Below, in pieces: positions 16,930-25,410 of a DNA stretch of 50,525 bases. A program made the translations under genes and the position numbers. The notes beneath the pieces were generated by a model that worked only from the letters and a program-made list of their open reading frames with translations, was not told the DNA's origin and did no database searches. How positions within the stretch are numbered: position 1 is the stretch's first letter; each line of letters starts with the position of its first letter. Origin of the DNA: an uncultured Cryomorphaceae bacterium (lineage in GTDB: Bacteria > Bacteroidota > Bacteroidia > Flavobacteriales > Schleiferiaceae); the NCBI GenBank assembly GCA_913031435.1, contig CAJWFD010000014.1:1-50525 (forward strand), read 5' to 3'.

Positions 16930-18981
16930 ATGAAGAATTTATTTCTCGTTTGCCTTACAGGTCTTGTTGCCATGAGCTGTCAAAAAGACACTGTTACTTT
17001 GGACAACGTAGACATTATTGCAATGCCTGTTCTGGCTATTCCACTTGGCGAAATGACGCTAACATTAGGCCATCTTCTTGTACCTGATGATAGTCTGATT
17101 TTTGAAGACAACATGGACTATAAGCTCATTGTAGTTCAAGACAGTGTTTTTGGCTTCAATGTTAATGACTTAATATCACTTCCCGTACAGAGTCCATCCA
17201 ATAGCTTGATTTCCATGGGGACGATACCTGTGGCTAATGTTAGTATTAATCAAGACATACCTCTGGGCACAGTCGCTGCTGATGCCGGGTTAACGACTAT
17301 TAACACCGCTCATGGCTCAAATGCTCCCTTCCCTTCCCTAAACGAGACTAATATCGGTACTTATGGAGGAAGTGGGTTTGGATCGTTTTCCAGCGCTTCA
17401 TTTTCAAATGGCAGTATGACTATTTCTTTAACGAATGACTGGCCCGTGGCGGTTAGTTTGGGAATTGACCTAGTTAATTCTTCTACGGGTTCGACGATTG
17501 CTTCTTATACCTTGAATAACGCATCTGCGAATGGCGGAACAGCCTCTGATACAGAGAGTTTAATTAACAAAACTCTTCCAAGCACTGTTGGGTTTAAAAT
17601 AACCTCTTTGACCTCTCCTGGATCTGGAAGCACATTCGTTGGAATTGACACTACAGATGCACTTACGCTAGACATATCCTCTGCTGACTTGGAGGTTTAT
17701 AACGCTGTGACTGAAATCTCAACACAAGATATTTCAAACGACACCCAGTATATTGATCTTGGCACCGGTGGTAGTGAAGAATTAAGAGAGCTTCTATTTA
17801 GTACTGCTAGCTTCGATTATGAATTCACCTCTACCCTTGCGGAGACTTTAGAATTAACACTTGGTTTTCCTGGCTCTGATCAAAACGGCGTGGAAGTAGA
17901 CACGACCATTACCATCACTGCTGGAGCAACAACAATTGGATCTATTAACTTAGATAATGCTATTTTAGACCTTACTACAGATCCAGCGCAGAATCATAGT
18001 AAATTACCTATTTCGGTAACTGCTACCTTAATAAGTTCTGGTGCGCAGGTGAGTATAGACAGTTCAGACGCTCTTAACATGACATTTGAAATGACCAACC
18101 TTCAGTTTGGGCATATTCTCGGCTATTTTGGCACGCAGCAAATCGTTATTGACCCAGGAAGCGTACCACTATCGGTTGAATTTTTAGACGATTTAAATGG
18201 CCAAATATCTTTCGCTGAACCATCGATAAGCATGGAAATCACAAATTCTATAGGTCTACCCATAGAGCTTGCATTAGATTTCAGCTCTTATAGTGCTGGA
18301 AATGGTTTTGCGTTAAATGGTCCAGATTATGTACTTCCTTATCCAACGATCATTGGAAATACAGAGACTGGAACATTGATTTTTGACAATACGAATTCTC
18401 AAATAGTTGATGTATTTACGCTCCCTAAGGATAGCATAGTTTACGGTGGGGCTGTAAATATCAATCATGATACATCAAGTTTCGGCACCTCAAATTTCGT
18501 CACTAATTCTTCTTCCATTTCCGGTGACTTACTCATGGAATTACCATTTATGATCACCGCGAGTGCATTATCATTTGGGGATACATTAGCACAAGATTTA
18601 GATCTATTGAGTGCTATACCTAATGAGGTTGAAATTAAAGCACTCAGGGTATTGATGGCTACCAGTACTACTCTACCATTAAACGCAACTATTGTACTTC
18701 GTTTTTATGATGATGCTTGGAACGAAATTCATAGTGAGTCCATTGATTTGCTGCAAAGTGGAATTCCAAATATGAATGGAATTGTAACCGCTCCAGGCTA
18801 CAGCTCGATAAGCGTAGACATCTCCGGTGCGGACTTAACTGATGTATTATCAGCTCAGTCAATCCTGGCAGAGGTTCTGATGGAAACTTATAATGGAGGG
18901 ACAGAACCCGTTAAACTTCGCACTGATGCTACCATGGGAATTACCGTGGGGATTCAAGTGGAAGTAACAGCAATTATTTAA
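16930..18981 (+). CDS. Large putative surface-exposed lipoprotein
   Basis: About 683 residues from the ATG at 16930 (an in-frame ATG at 16915 adds five). The start MKNLFLVCLTGLVAMSC is a lipoprotein signal with the acylated cysteine at residue 17. The residues after it, C-Q-K-D, resemble the K-(D/E) lipoprotein export signal that sends Bacteroidota lipoproteins to the cell surface. The rest is rich in Ser, Thr, Asn, Asp and Gly, with alternating strand-like patterns and recurring ELPFMITASALSFGDT-type phrases, suggesting several beta-sandwich domains. No enzyme motif is seen. It lies 18 bases before a DUF5723-like outer-membrane protein and is probably co-expressed with it. Function unknown. 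Confidence 0.75.
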   Translation: MKNLFLVCLTGLVAMSCQKDTVTLDNVDIIAMPVLAIPLGEMTLTLGHLLVPDDSLIFEDNMDYKLIVVQDSVFGFNVNDLISLPVQSPSNSLISMGTIPVANVSINQDIPLGTVAADAGLTTINTAHGSNAPFPSLNETNIGTYGGSGFGSFSSASFSNGSMTISLTNDWPVAVSLGIDLVNSSTGSTIASYTLNNASANGGTASDTESLINKTLPSTVGFKITSLTSPGSGSTFVGIDTTDALTLDISSADLEVYNAVTEISTQDISNDTQYIDLGTGGSEELRELLFSTASFDYEFTSTLAETLELTLGFPGSDQNGVEVDTTITITAGATTIGSINLDNAILDLTTDPAQNHSKLPISVTATLISSGAQVSIDSSDALNMTFEMTNLQFGHILGYFGTQQIVIDPGSVPLSVEFLDDLNGQISFAEPSISMEITNSIGLPIELALDFSSYSAGNGFALNGPDYVLPYPTIIGNTETGTLIFDNTNSQIVDVFTLPKDSIVYGGAVNINHDTSSFGTSNFVTNSSSISGDLLMELPFMITASALSFGDTLAQDLDLLSAIPNEVEIKALRVLMATSTTLPLNATIVLRFYDDAWNEIHSESIDLLQSGIPNMNGIVTAPGYSSISVDISGADLTDVLSAQSILAEVLMETYNGGTEPVKLRTDATMGITVGIQVEVTAII

Positions 18982-18999
18982 AGCACGTTAGATAACGAT

Positions 19000-20532
19000 A
19001 TGAAAAGATATATTATACTGTTTGCATTATTTTCAATAACGCAGCTAGGTGCACAAAACATCTCAACCTTTGGACTTTTGGGAAACGCAGGTAATCTTAT
19101 TCAAAACCCTGGAGCTGATCCGTTAACTAAATTTCAACTAAGTTTTGGAGCACAGGGGACATTAGGAATCAGCGCAACTGCCGGCGAGCTCTTTTCTTCC
19201 AATGATGTTCTTGGGAATTTATTAGCAGCCAGTACTGAGGACTTCTCACTAAACGGATTGGCTGGCTTGAATCTACCTCATATTGGTTTTAAAATTGGTG
19301 ACCACTACTTTTTCAGTGGGATAAATATTGACGTCGACTTTGGTTTGGTCATCGATAGAGATTTACTGCTTTTCGCCAGAAATGGCATGGCAGATGCCAA
19401 CGGGGGTTTAGATTTAAACTACGCAGGGGATTTTTCTAATTCAGGAGCTAGATTAAGCGTGTCTTCGAGAAGTTATTTTGGATATCAAAGAGCACTTCTT
19501 AATAATACACTCAGACTTGGAATCACTTACAACAATCATAATTATCTTGCTGGCCTAGATGTTAGCGCAAATACGCTAGGATTGAATAGTAGTAATAGTA
19601 CCGGTGCGTTTAATGAAGTTACTGCGCAGTATGATATTGATATTGCCTCAACTAACTTATTCTCCTCAACAAGCAGCATAGACAGCTTAACTGATTTGAA
19701 TTATTCTAACCGCATGCTTGGAGATTTAACCAGTGTTGAGTCTCGAAATTCTTTGGGGTTTGGAGTCACTTACAAACCTCTCAAGGCTCTAGAATTACAA
19801 CTTAGCATGTCTGGAATTGGAGGCACTTTTATGTCTTTTGATAGTCAATTGGCTAAGAACATGTCAGGTTCCAGTACCATCAACGGATTCAACTATACGA
19901 GCGCTCAGGGGGACACTATTTCAAATGAGCTTTCCAATGCTATTGATCAGTTTACTGATGAAGCAACAGGAGGAATCACCACTGCTTTGTCCAACTCAAG
20001 CTACACGCAAACTTTTAATATTGCGAAAAGTGCAAATGCTGCCGTTAATTACTATTTCGATAAACGTAGTTACTTAGGCGTGCATTACACGAGCAGATCG
20101 AACACCTATTCCGACTTTCAATACGTAGGTTTGAATTCAATGGTTTGGGTAGGGAAGTACCTACAACTTAAGGGTGGTTATTATTTGTCTATGGACGAAT
20201 TGAATGATGATTTTATGAATGTCGCTCTTCAATTCAGAGTAACACCTCTTCTTCAAATCTACCTTGGTACGAATACCATGAGTGATATAGCAACAGCGCT
20301 GGGTGGCGTATCGAATAGTTTTGCTGATGGATTAACTCTCGCTTCTGCAACTAAAGGGGTTAATGTAAGTGCAGGAATCAGCTTCACTTCTTTCGATAAA
20401 AGATTTAAATTAGAGAAAGAGGCTCGTAAATTAAAAAGAGCGGAAGCTAAGGCGGCCCAGGCAACATCGCTTTCTCCTGCGGATCAACAAAAAGTGGATA
20501 GTGCTGCGGCTAATAGTTCTACCAAAAAGTAA
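19000..20532 (+). CDS. DUF5723-like outer-membrane protein
   Basis: A 510-residue protein with signal peptide MKRYIILFALFSITQLGAQ. The mature start (FGLLGNAGNLIQNPGADPL) and the many alternating amphipathic strands ending in aromatic residues fit an outer-membrane beta barrel of the DUF5723 type found in Bacteroidota. Strand-like segments such as LQLKGGYYLSMDELNDDFMN and LQIYLGTNTMSD dominate the second half. The last 40 residues are a charged Ala/Lys/Glu tail (KEARKLKRAEAKAAQ) with no beta pattern, probably periplasmic. It follows a large lipoprotein by 18 bases and is terminated by the hairpin at 20562-20591. Function unknown. Confidence 0.75.
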   Translation: MKRYIILFALFSITQLGAQNISTFGLLGNAGNLIQNPGADPLTKFQLSFGAQGTLGISATAGELFSSNDVLGNLLAASTEDFSLNGLAGLNLPHIGFKIGDHYFFSGINIDVDFGLVIDRDLLLFARNGMADANGGLDLNYAGDFSNSGARLSVSSRSYFGYQRALLNNTLRLGITYNNHNYLAGLDVSANTLGLNSSNSTGAFNEVTAQYDIDIASTNLFSSTSSIDSLTDLNYSNRMLGDLTSVESRNSLGFGVTYKPLKALELQLSMSGIGGTFMSFDSQLAKNMSGSSTINGFNYTSAQGDTISNELSNAIDQFTDEATGGITTALSNSSYTQTFNIAKSANAAVNYYFDKRSYLGVHYTSRSNTYSDFQYVGLNSMVWVGKYLQLKGGYYLSMDELNDDFMNVALQFRVTPLLQIYLGTNTMSDIATALGGVSNSFADGLTLASATKGVNVSAGISFTSFDKRFKLEKEARKLKRAEAKAAQATSLSPADQQKVDSAAANSSTKK

Positions 20533-20561
20533 CTCATTCTTAGTTCAAGAAAAAAAATGAT

Positions 20562-20592
20562 AAAAGGCCTGGCTTAACCGCTAGGCCTTTTT
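20562..20592 (+). terminator. Bidirectional intrinsic terminator
   Basis: AAAAGGCCT pairs with AGGCCTTTT around a 12-base loop, followed by a short T run. A-rich sequence on the other side gives a U run on the minus strand too, so it can end both the DUF5723 transcript and the converging DUF58 transcript, whose stop codon overlaps it. Confidence 0.85.
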
Positions 20593-21442
20593 AGGAAAGC
20601 AACTTAAAGAAGCTTACCATTACCTCGTCATCAGTATTTAGAGATAAGCTCTTCACTCCTACTTTCCCCAGTTCGTTTTTGAAAAACTCAAGCTGCCCAG
20701 CAACATAAGTGGAAAGATCTTGATTTAACGAGACATCAATATAGGTTTTTGCCTCTGCTTCCTTATCCTTGACCAAAGACCCTGCGTAAGCACCAGGTAT
20801 CAATTCAAAAGATTCGCTGTATAAAATGCCTACCGTCACGTCATGACCAAAGTGTTTTAGAAGTCCCAAAGCGTTAATGATTGCTACAGAATTTTCATGG
20901 AAAACATCAGTAAATAAGATCACCTGGCTTTTCTTTGGAATAATTTCTAGCAACTTTATAAGCTCTTCTGCCAGCATTCCATTCTCTGCCATTTTTTCTT
21001 CCTTACCATTAATATGAAAAAGAAGCTGCTCTATGGAGTCTTGCGTAGATTTTGCTTGAAAAAAATGAGCGCTTTTATCCCTAAGCTCTAATAAACCTAT
21101 AGCATCACGCTGCTTTTGCAACAGGGTTGCGCTCAGGGTAATCAATTCTACAGCTCTCGTCCATTTTAACGAGTCCTTAGGGGTGAACATACTGGCACTT
21201 GAGTCTAGCACAAAATACGCACGAAGATTACTCTCCGCCTCAAACTGCTTGGTTAAGAACTTATCCTGCCGTGCCACTACTGACCAATCTATATATTTTG
21301 GAGAATCCCCGGGAACATATGCCCTGTGCTGCGCAAAGTCCAAGCTAAAGCCAAAATCAGGACTCTTATGATTTCCAGTCATAAACCCACGTACTTTTTC
21401 CCTTGCCCACCACGTAAGCCCACGAATATCCTCGTTGTTCAT
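20591..21442 (-). CDS. DUF58 domain-containing protein
   Basis: A 283-residue protein with the DUF58 core: GFSLDFAQHRAYVPGDSPKY followed by IDWSVVARQDK, and then a von Willebrand A-like half beginning YFVLDSSASMF (a DxSxS MIDAS-type motif). DUF58 proteins usually sit beside a MoxR AAA ATPase and Bat proteins and are thought to act in chaperone-like or envelope-stress functions. Here no moxR or bat gene is adjacent; only a decayed four-helix-bundle gene lies three bases upstream. It is therefore a solitary DUF58 gene, cytosolic by lack of membrane segments. Its exact role is unknown. Confidence 0.88.
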   Translation of the reverse strand: MNNEDIRGLTWWAREKVRGFMTGNHKSPDFGFSLDFAQHRAYVPGDSPKYIDWSVVARQDKFLTKQFEAESNLRAYFVLDSSASMFTPKDSLKWTRAVELITLSATLLQKQRDAIGLLELRDKSAHFFQAKSTQDSIEQLLFHINGKEEKMAENGMLAEELIKLLEIIPKKSQVILFTDVFHENSVAIINALGLLKHFGHDVTVGILYSESFELIPGAYAGSLVKDKEAEAKTYIDVSLNQDLSTYVAGQLEFFKNELGKVGVKSLSLNTDDEVMVSFFKLLS

Positions 21443-21445
21443 AGA

Positions 21446-21890
21446 TTAGTCATTTGACACTTTTTGTCGCGCCCAATTCGATAGTGTAATATAATCCAAA
21501 GGAACTTCTGTTTTAAAAAGCTCTAGCATTAAAATCAGTTTCATTTTAAGTAGTTCAACCCGTTTGAATACCTCAGATGGAATCCCTCCCCGTAGCATAT
21601 GAGCACTATTTGCTATTCGCATATGCTCTAATAGCTCGTTTGACTCACCTATTGCTTTTTTGTAGTAGTCTTCAAAAGTATTGTCATACCGAGCAGAGAC
21701 TCACTGGTCAAGACAGTTACATATATATGATGATATCATCCTTAATTTTAAACGCGAGGTTAAAAGTTCCATTACTATGATATCCCCGAGTCAATTGTTG
21801 AAGCGTTCTTTTAATGGCCATAGCTTCCTGATATATGGGTTGAGAAATTGAAGTATTCATTGATGTAGTGTTCAAGGTTATGTTAATCAT
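21446..21890 (-). pseudogene. Decayed four-helix-bundle (23S rRNA IVP / S23-type) protein gene
   Basis: Two fragments in different frames. The 5' part runs from an ATG at 21890 (second in-frame ATG at 21860) to a TAA at 21717-21719 and contains IYQEAMAIKRTLQQLTRGYH and FNLAFKIKDDIIIYM. The 3' part is open from 21700 to a TAA at 21446-21448 (84 codons) and contains ARYDNTFEDYYKKAIGES, ELLEHMRIANSAHML and VELLKMKLILMLELF. Together they follow the helix order of the four-helix-bundle family (TIGR02436-like). The 16-base gap between the fragments and the change of frame indicate disruption by an indel. The family assignment is from pattern only. The remaining 148 bases up to 22038 show nothing I can name. 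Confidence 0.6.
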
Positions 21891-22038
21891 TTCTTTAATT
21901 TATTGCGTTGTCTCTATTCGCATCTCGTCCATAGTTATGATCCATTTTTAAATGGTTTACCCTAAAATACGTCCAATAAGTAATTATATTCTTTACTATG
22001 AAAACTAAAGGTTATCAACAATGACCTACCTTTAAGCC

Positions 22039-23022
22039 ATGATAATTACGAAGACGCCTTTTAGAATATCATTTGTTGGTGGAGGCAGTGACTTACCAGC
22101 ATATTACACCCAGAGAAAGGGTGCTGTTCTCAGTACAACCATAGATAAGTACATGTATATCAGCACACATAAATTCTTTGAACGCGATAAAATTCGATGT
22201 AAATATTCTCAAACGGAAACCGTAAATCATGTGGATGAATTACAGCATCCTATACTCAGAACGGTACTAAAGGACTTTGATCTAAACGGAATTGAAGTCA
22301 GCTCAATTGCAGATATTCCAGGAGGAACAGGTATGGGAAGTAGCTCCAGTTTTACCGTTGGTTTGTTGCATAATTTAACAGCATATTCTGGTCTTGATAT
22401 CTCAAAACCGGGGCTTGGAGCAGGCGCTTGTCGAGTAGAATTGGATCTATTAAAAGAGCCTATCGGTAAACAAGACCAGTATGCCGCTGCCTTTGGAGGA
22501 CTGAATTTAATTGAGTTTTTACCCAATGGCACTGTAAACGTAGAGCCGATACTCATCACAGACCATACAAGAAGTGAATTGAATGCCAATCTTAAACTTT
22601 ACTACATAGGCAATCAAAGGAGTGCGAGTGGTATTCTTAAGGAACAGAAAAAGAATACCGCGCAAAAGGAAAAATATGATACACTCGGAAAGATGGTCGA
22701 CTTAGTTTACGATCTTAAAGATGCGCTAACACAGGGTAAGCTAGACGATTTCGGATCAATTCTCCATAAGAATTGGTTGTTGAAACAGAGCTTGGCATCC
22801 GGGATTACAAATCAAAGGATTAACAACTTTTATGCTACTGCACTAGACGCAGGAGCACTAGGCGGTAAGCTTCTAGGAGCCGGCGGAGGCGGTTTTATGC
22901 TTTTTTATGTACCTGTACACAAACAATTGGCCGTAGACGAAGTCATGCAACAACTTGATGCTGAGCCGTTTAATTTCAATATGGAAACGCTAGGTTCACA
23001 AATTATACATATTGAAAGTTGA
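22039..23022 (+). CDS. GHMP-family sugar kinase, D-glycero-D-manno-heptose 7-phosphate kinase-like
   Basis: A 327-residue GHMP kinase. The N-terminus TKTPFRISFVGGGSDLPAYY and the phosphate-binding loop PGGTGMGSSSSFTVGLL are diagnostic. KQDQYAAAFGGLN and the C-terminal GGKLLGAGGGGFMLFY complete the family set. The closest functional type by sequence feel is the HddA-like heptose-7-phosphate kinase used for GDP-heptose and surface polysaccharide sugars. A fucose- or other sugar-kinase role is possible. It stands alone: the decayed gene lies on the other strand upstream and rpsP follows after 95 bases. Confidence 0.85.
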   Translation: MIITKTPFRISFVGGGSDLPAYYTQRKGAVLSTTIDKYMYISTHKFFERDKIRCKYSQTETVNHVDELQHPILRTVLKDFDLNGIEVSSIADIPGGTGMGSSSSFTVGLLHNLTAYSGLDISKPGLGAGACRVELDLLKEPIGKQDQYAAAFGGLNLIEFLPNGTVNVEPILITDHTRSELNANLKLYYIGNQRSASGILKEQKKNTAQKEKYDTLGKMVDLVYDLKDALTQGKLDDFGSILHKNWLLKQSLASGITNQRINNFYATALDAGALGGKLLGAGGGGFMLFYVPVHKQLAVDEVMQQLDAEPFNFNMETLGSQIIHIES

Positions 23023-23056
23023 TTCCTATTCTACTCTCCAAGAAAGATATATTCAT

Positions 23057-23064
23057 TACTTTTG
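23057..23064 (+). promoter_or_regulatory. Candidate -7 promoter element for rpsP operon
   Basis: TACTTTTG matches TAnnTTTG exactly, 53 bases before the rpsP ATG, leaving a leader of about 45 bases. I see no clear -33 element at standard spacing. Confidence 0.5.
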
Positions 23065-23087
23065 CATCTTAATTTTATTAATTACCG

Positions 23088-23100
23088 GGGTTTCGGACCC
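23088..23100 (+). promoter_or_regulatory. Short hairpin in the rpsP leader
   Basis: GGGT-TTCGG-ACCC can form a four-base-pair stem with a five-base loop, followed by TTTTAAAAC and then the rpsP start 17 bases later. It might be a weak attenuator or a ribosomal-protein leader element. The stem is short, so this is only a candidate. Confidence 0.25.
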
Positions 23101-23117
23101 TTTTAAAACAATTAATT

Positions 23118-23744
23118 ATGGCAACTAAAATTCGCTTGCAAAGAGGTGGTCGCAAGGCCCGTCCAATCTATTCTATTGTAGTAGCAGATTCACGTGCTCC
23201 ACGTGACGGACGTTTTATCGAAAAGTTAGGCTCTTACAATCCTAATACAAATCCTGCAACAATCGACTTAAACTTTGACTCAACGTTAACTTGGGTTATG
23301 AAGGGTGCTCAACCAACTGATACAGCGCGTACGATACTTTCGCACAAAGGTGTAATGATGAAAAAGCATTTGTTAGAAGGTGTTCGCAAAGGAGCCCTTA
23401 CTGAAGAACAAGCTGATGCTAAATTTGAGGCCTGGACTTCAGATAAAGAAAATACAATCAGCGTAAAAACTAAGTCTTTAGTTTCTGCTGAGACTGCTGC
23501 AAAAGCGGCTCGTCATGCAGCCGAAAGTGAAGTAAATAAGGCTCGTGTAGCAGCAATAGCAGCAGCTAATGCTCCTGTTGCCGTTGAAGCTCCTGTAGTT
23601 GAAGAAGCAGCTCCTGTAGCTGAAGAAGAAGCAGCTCCTGTAGTTGAAGAAGCAGCTCCTGTAGCTGAAGAAGCAGCGAAAGATGCACCAGTAGCAGCTG
23701 ACGAAGCAGCGAAAGATGCACCAGTAGCAGATAGCGCAGAGTAA
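23118..23744 (+). CDS. rpsP: 30S ribosomal protein S16 with long C-terminal extension
   Basis: A 208-residue S16. The core (about residues 1-80) is standard: [38 protein letters not shown] and a later [11 protein letters not shown]. Most S16 proteins are 80-100 residues. Here a further stretch of about 110 residues is first alanine- and lysine-rich and helical ([20 protein letters not shown]) and then becomes an acidic Ala/Pro/Val/Glu tail made of near-repeats. Tails of this kind are known on S16 of Flavobacteriia, and their role is unknown. It precedes rimM by two bases, the classical rpsP-rimM pairing. Confidence 0.95.
   Translation: MATKIRLQRGGRKARPIYSIVVADSRAPRDGRFIEKLGSYNPNTNPATIDLNFDSTLTWVMKGAQPTDTARTILSHKGVMMKKHLLEGVRKGALTEEQADAKFEAWTSDKENTISVKTKSLVSAETAAKAARHAAESEVNKARVAAIAAANAPVAVEAPVVEEAAPVAEEEAAPVVEEAAPVAEEAAKDAPVAADEAAKDAPVADSAE
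23591..23730 (+). repeat. In-frame tandem repeats encoding the S16 acidic tail
   Basis: Two sets of tandem copies lie in the 3' end of rpsP. One unit of 45 bases (starting TCCTGTAGTTGAAGAAGCAG) occupies 23591-23635 and recurs at 23636-23677 with a three-base deletion. A second unit of about 28 identical bases (GAAGCAGCGAAAGATGCACC plus eight more) occurs at 23670-23697 and 23703-23730, a period of 33. All periods are multiples of three, so length changes keep the reading frame. This suggests slippage or unequal recombination generating tail-length variation. Confidence 0.8.
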
Positions 23745-23746
23745 TT

Positions 23747-24256
23747 GTGTTAAAGGAGGCGTGCTTTTCTTTAGGAAAGATTACTAAACTCCATGGATAT
23801 AAGGGCTCCGTTATATTACATATAGACTCTTCTACTCCAGAATATTTTAAAGATTTGGAATCAGTTCTCCTAGAAATAGGAACGGAACTGGTTCCATTTT
23901 TTTTTGCTGAACGTGGTAAGCTTAATGGGAAAAAATTAGTTGTCAGGTTTGAAGACATGCGTCCGGAAGACGCACCTAGAATTGTTGGAAGTGCAGCATA
24001 TCTTCCGAAAGAAATGCTGCCTGCTCCTAAAGAAGGGTACTACGATAAAGCTATTATCGGTTTTGGGGCAGTGAACAATGGAGAACATATAGGGAACATC
24101 GTTGATGTCATTGAAAATGTTGCCCAAAATTTGTTCTTAATTGAGCACGGTAATCAGAATTATCTCGTCCCAGCTGTAGAAGCATTCATTCAAACTATCA
24201 ATCACGAGGAAAAAATTATTTATCTTGAGTTACCCGAAGGACTTTTAGACCTTTAA
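23747..24256 (+). CDS. rimM: Ribosome maturation factor RimM
   Basis: A 169-residue 16S rRNA processing factor that assists maturation of the 30S head and binds S19. It starts with GTG two bases after the rpsP stop. N-terminal KITKLHGYKGSVILHID and the PRC-barrel segment YYDKAIIGFGAVN, then GNIVDVIENVAQNLFLIE and YLVPAVEAFI, are typical. The C-terminal EGLLDL is also a common ending. Length is normal for Bacteroidota. It shares the rpsP transcript. Confidence 0.93.
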   Translation: MLKEACFSLGKITKLHGYKGSVILHIDSSTPEYFKDLESVLLEIGTELVPFFFAERGKLNGKKLVVRFEDMRPEDAPRIVGSAAYLPKEMLPAPKEGYYDKAIIGFGAVNNGEHIGNIVDVIENVAQNLFLIEHGNQNYLVPAVEAFIQTINHEEKIIYLELPEGLLDL

Positions 24257-24262
24257 CACTTG

Positions 24263-24691
24263 ATGAATAAACACTACCCATACGATCCTAGATCTTTACA
24301 TCTGATTTATACGGTTCTACTAATGATACAGTTAATGATGACTTTAGTAGTAGTTTTCTACGCGAAGGAAGATGCTGTAATTGAGTGCTCGATGAGCGAA
24401 ATTTCAAATTATGCTATACCAAGCTTTGTGTTCGGGCTTGCAGCAGTGGCGAAAGGGCTATGGAACAAAGGCTTAGTAAAAATTGAAATGACGGAGGATC
24501 TCGAGACAAAATTCGAAATACTTACTAAAATTCATATTTGGCAATGGTTACTTGTTCAGCTCGGCACACTAATCCTTCTGATATTTACCTTAACAGAATC
24601 AAACTTCTATTATTTTATGTTTGGCTTGGTTAACATCATCTATTTCTTGACCTTGCGTCCGAAAATTTTCAGCTTAACCGGCGAAACATGA
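24263..24691 (+). CDS. Small four-helix membrane protein of unknown function
   Basis: A 142-residue protein from the ATG at 24263 (a TTG immediately upstream is also in frame). It shows four hydrophobic segments, at about 11-33 (LIYTVLLMIQLMMTLVVVFY), 45-63, 93-112 (WQWLLVQLGTLILLIFTL) and 115-132, with short polar loops. No motif of a known family was recognised. It lies six bases after rimM and overlaps trmN by four bases, so it is expressed with translation and tRNA-modification genes. That does not establish a role in translation. Confidence 0.75.
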   Translation: MNKHYPYDPRSLHLIYTVLLMIQLMMTLVVVFYAKEDAVIECSMSEISNYAIPSFVFGLAAVAKGLWNKGLVKIEMTEDLETKFEILTKIHIWQWLLVQLGTLILLIFTLTESNFYYFMFGLVNIIYFLTLRPKIFSLTGET

Positions 24692-25410
24692 GACTTACGG
24701 AACCTTTCCAAATGAAAAAATTCAGTGTTGCACATGATGAATGTGCGATGCGTGTCAATACAGATGGATGTCTACTTGGTGCACTTGCCGGCAGCTCCTT
24801 CAGAACAGAGGTTCATCATGTTTTAGATATAGGCACGGGAAGTGGTGTTATAGCACTGCAAATGGCACAACGTTTTAATAAAGCCTTTGTAGACGCCGTG
24901 GAAATACACGGGCCTAGTGCACGTCAGGCAACTGAGAACTTCAAAAATAGTATGTTCAGCGGCCGCATGGTTTGTTATCATGAGCCATTACAGGAATTTA
25001 CGCTTAACGTACAGTACGATCTTATAGTCAGTAACCCACCTTATTTTGAGTCTGGACCTACAAAATCAGACCAAGGTGTGGCGGCGGCAAGGCATGCATT
25101 AACCTTAGACTTTAAAAGTCTCATCGAATTCTCCTCTAAACTCCTCAAGCAATCTGGAGAGTTCTGGTGTATTTTACCTGTAGAGAGATCTGCTAGTCTA
25201 ATGGAAGAAGCTATTGACGAGGAGTTGTATCCAAAATCGTTACTCTATATTAAGCCTAGTAAGAACAGGCAACCCAACAGGGTTATTATTGGTTTTTCAA
25301 AAGAAATTGGAATAGAGCCGGTCAAAAAAGAGCTTATTCTTTACAATGAGGAGAAACAGTATACTCAAGCAGCTATCCAAGTGTTAATGCCGTTTTACCT
25401 CCACCTCTAG
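24688..25410 (+). CDS. tRNA1(Val) (adenine-37-N6)-methyltransferase TrmN6 (YfiC-like)
   Basis: A 240-residue class I methyltransferase expected to place m6A37 on tRNA-Val. The opening FQMKKFSVAHDECAMRVNTD and GCLLGA are typical of TrmN6. SAM motif I is VLDIGTGSGVIALQMAQR, and the catalytic N-P-P-Y motif is in LIVSNPPYFESGP. It overlaps the small membrane protein gene by four bases (ATGA) and converges with the saccharopine dehydrogenase-like gene, overlapping it by four bases at the 3' ends. Confidence 0.9.
   Translation: MRLTEPFQMKKFSVAHDECAMRVNTDGCLLGALAGSSFRTEVHHVLDIGTGSGVIALQMAQRFNKAFVDAVEIHGPSARQATENFKNSMFSGRMVCYHEPLQEFTLNVQYDLIVSNPPYFESGPTKSDQGVAAARHALTLDFKSLIEFSSKLLKQSGEFWCILPVERSASLMEEAIDEELYPKSLLYIKPSKNRQPNRVIIGFSKEIGIEPVKKELILYNEEKQYTQAAIQVLMPFYLHL

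Noticed and set aside
21700-21720. Programmed frameshift joining the two four-helix-bundle fragments
   Set aside because: There is no slippery heptamer, stops occur in both frames and 16 bases separate the fragments, so an indel is simpler.
21577-21780. A plus-strand ORF opposite the decayed four-helix-bundle gene
   Set aside because: It has no family features and overlaps the fragments on the minus strand, which have recognisable helices; it is most likely an antisense shadow.
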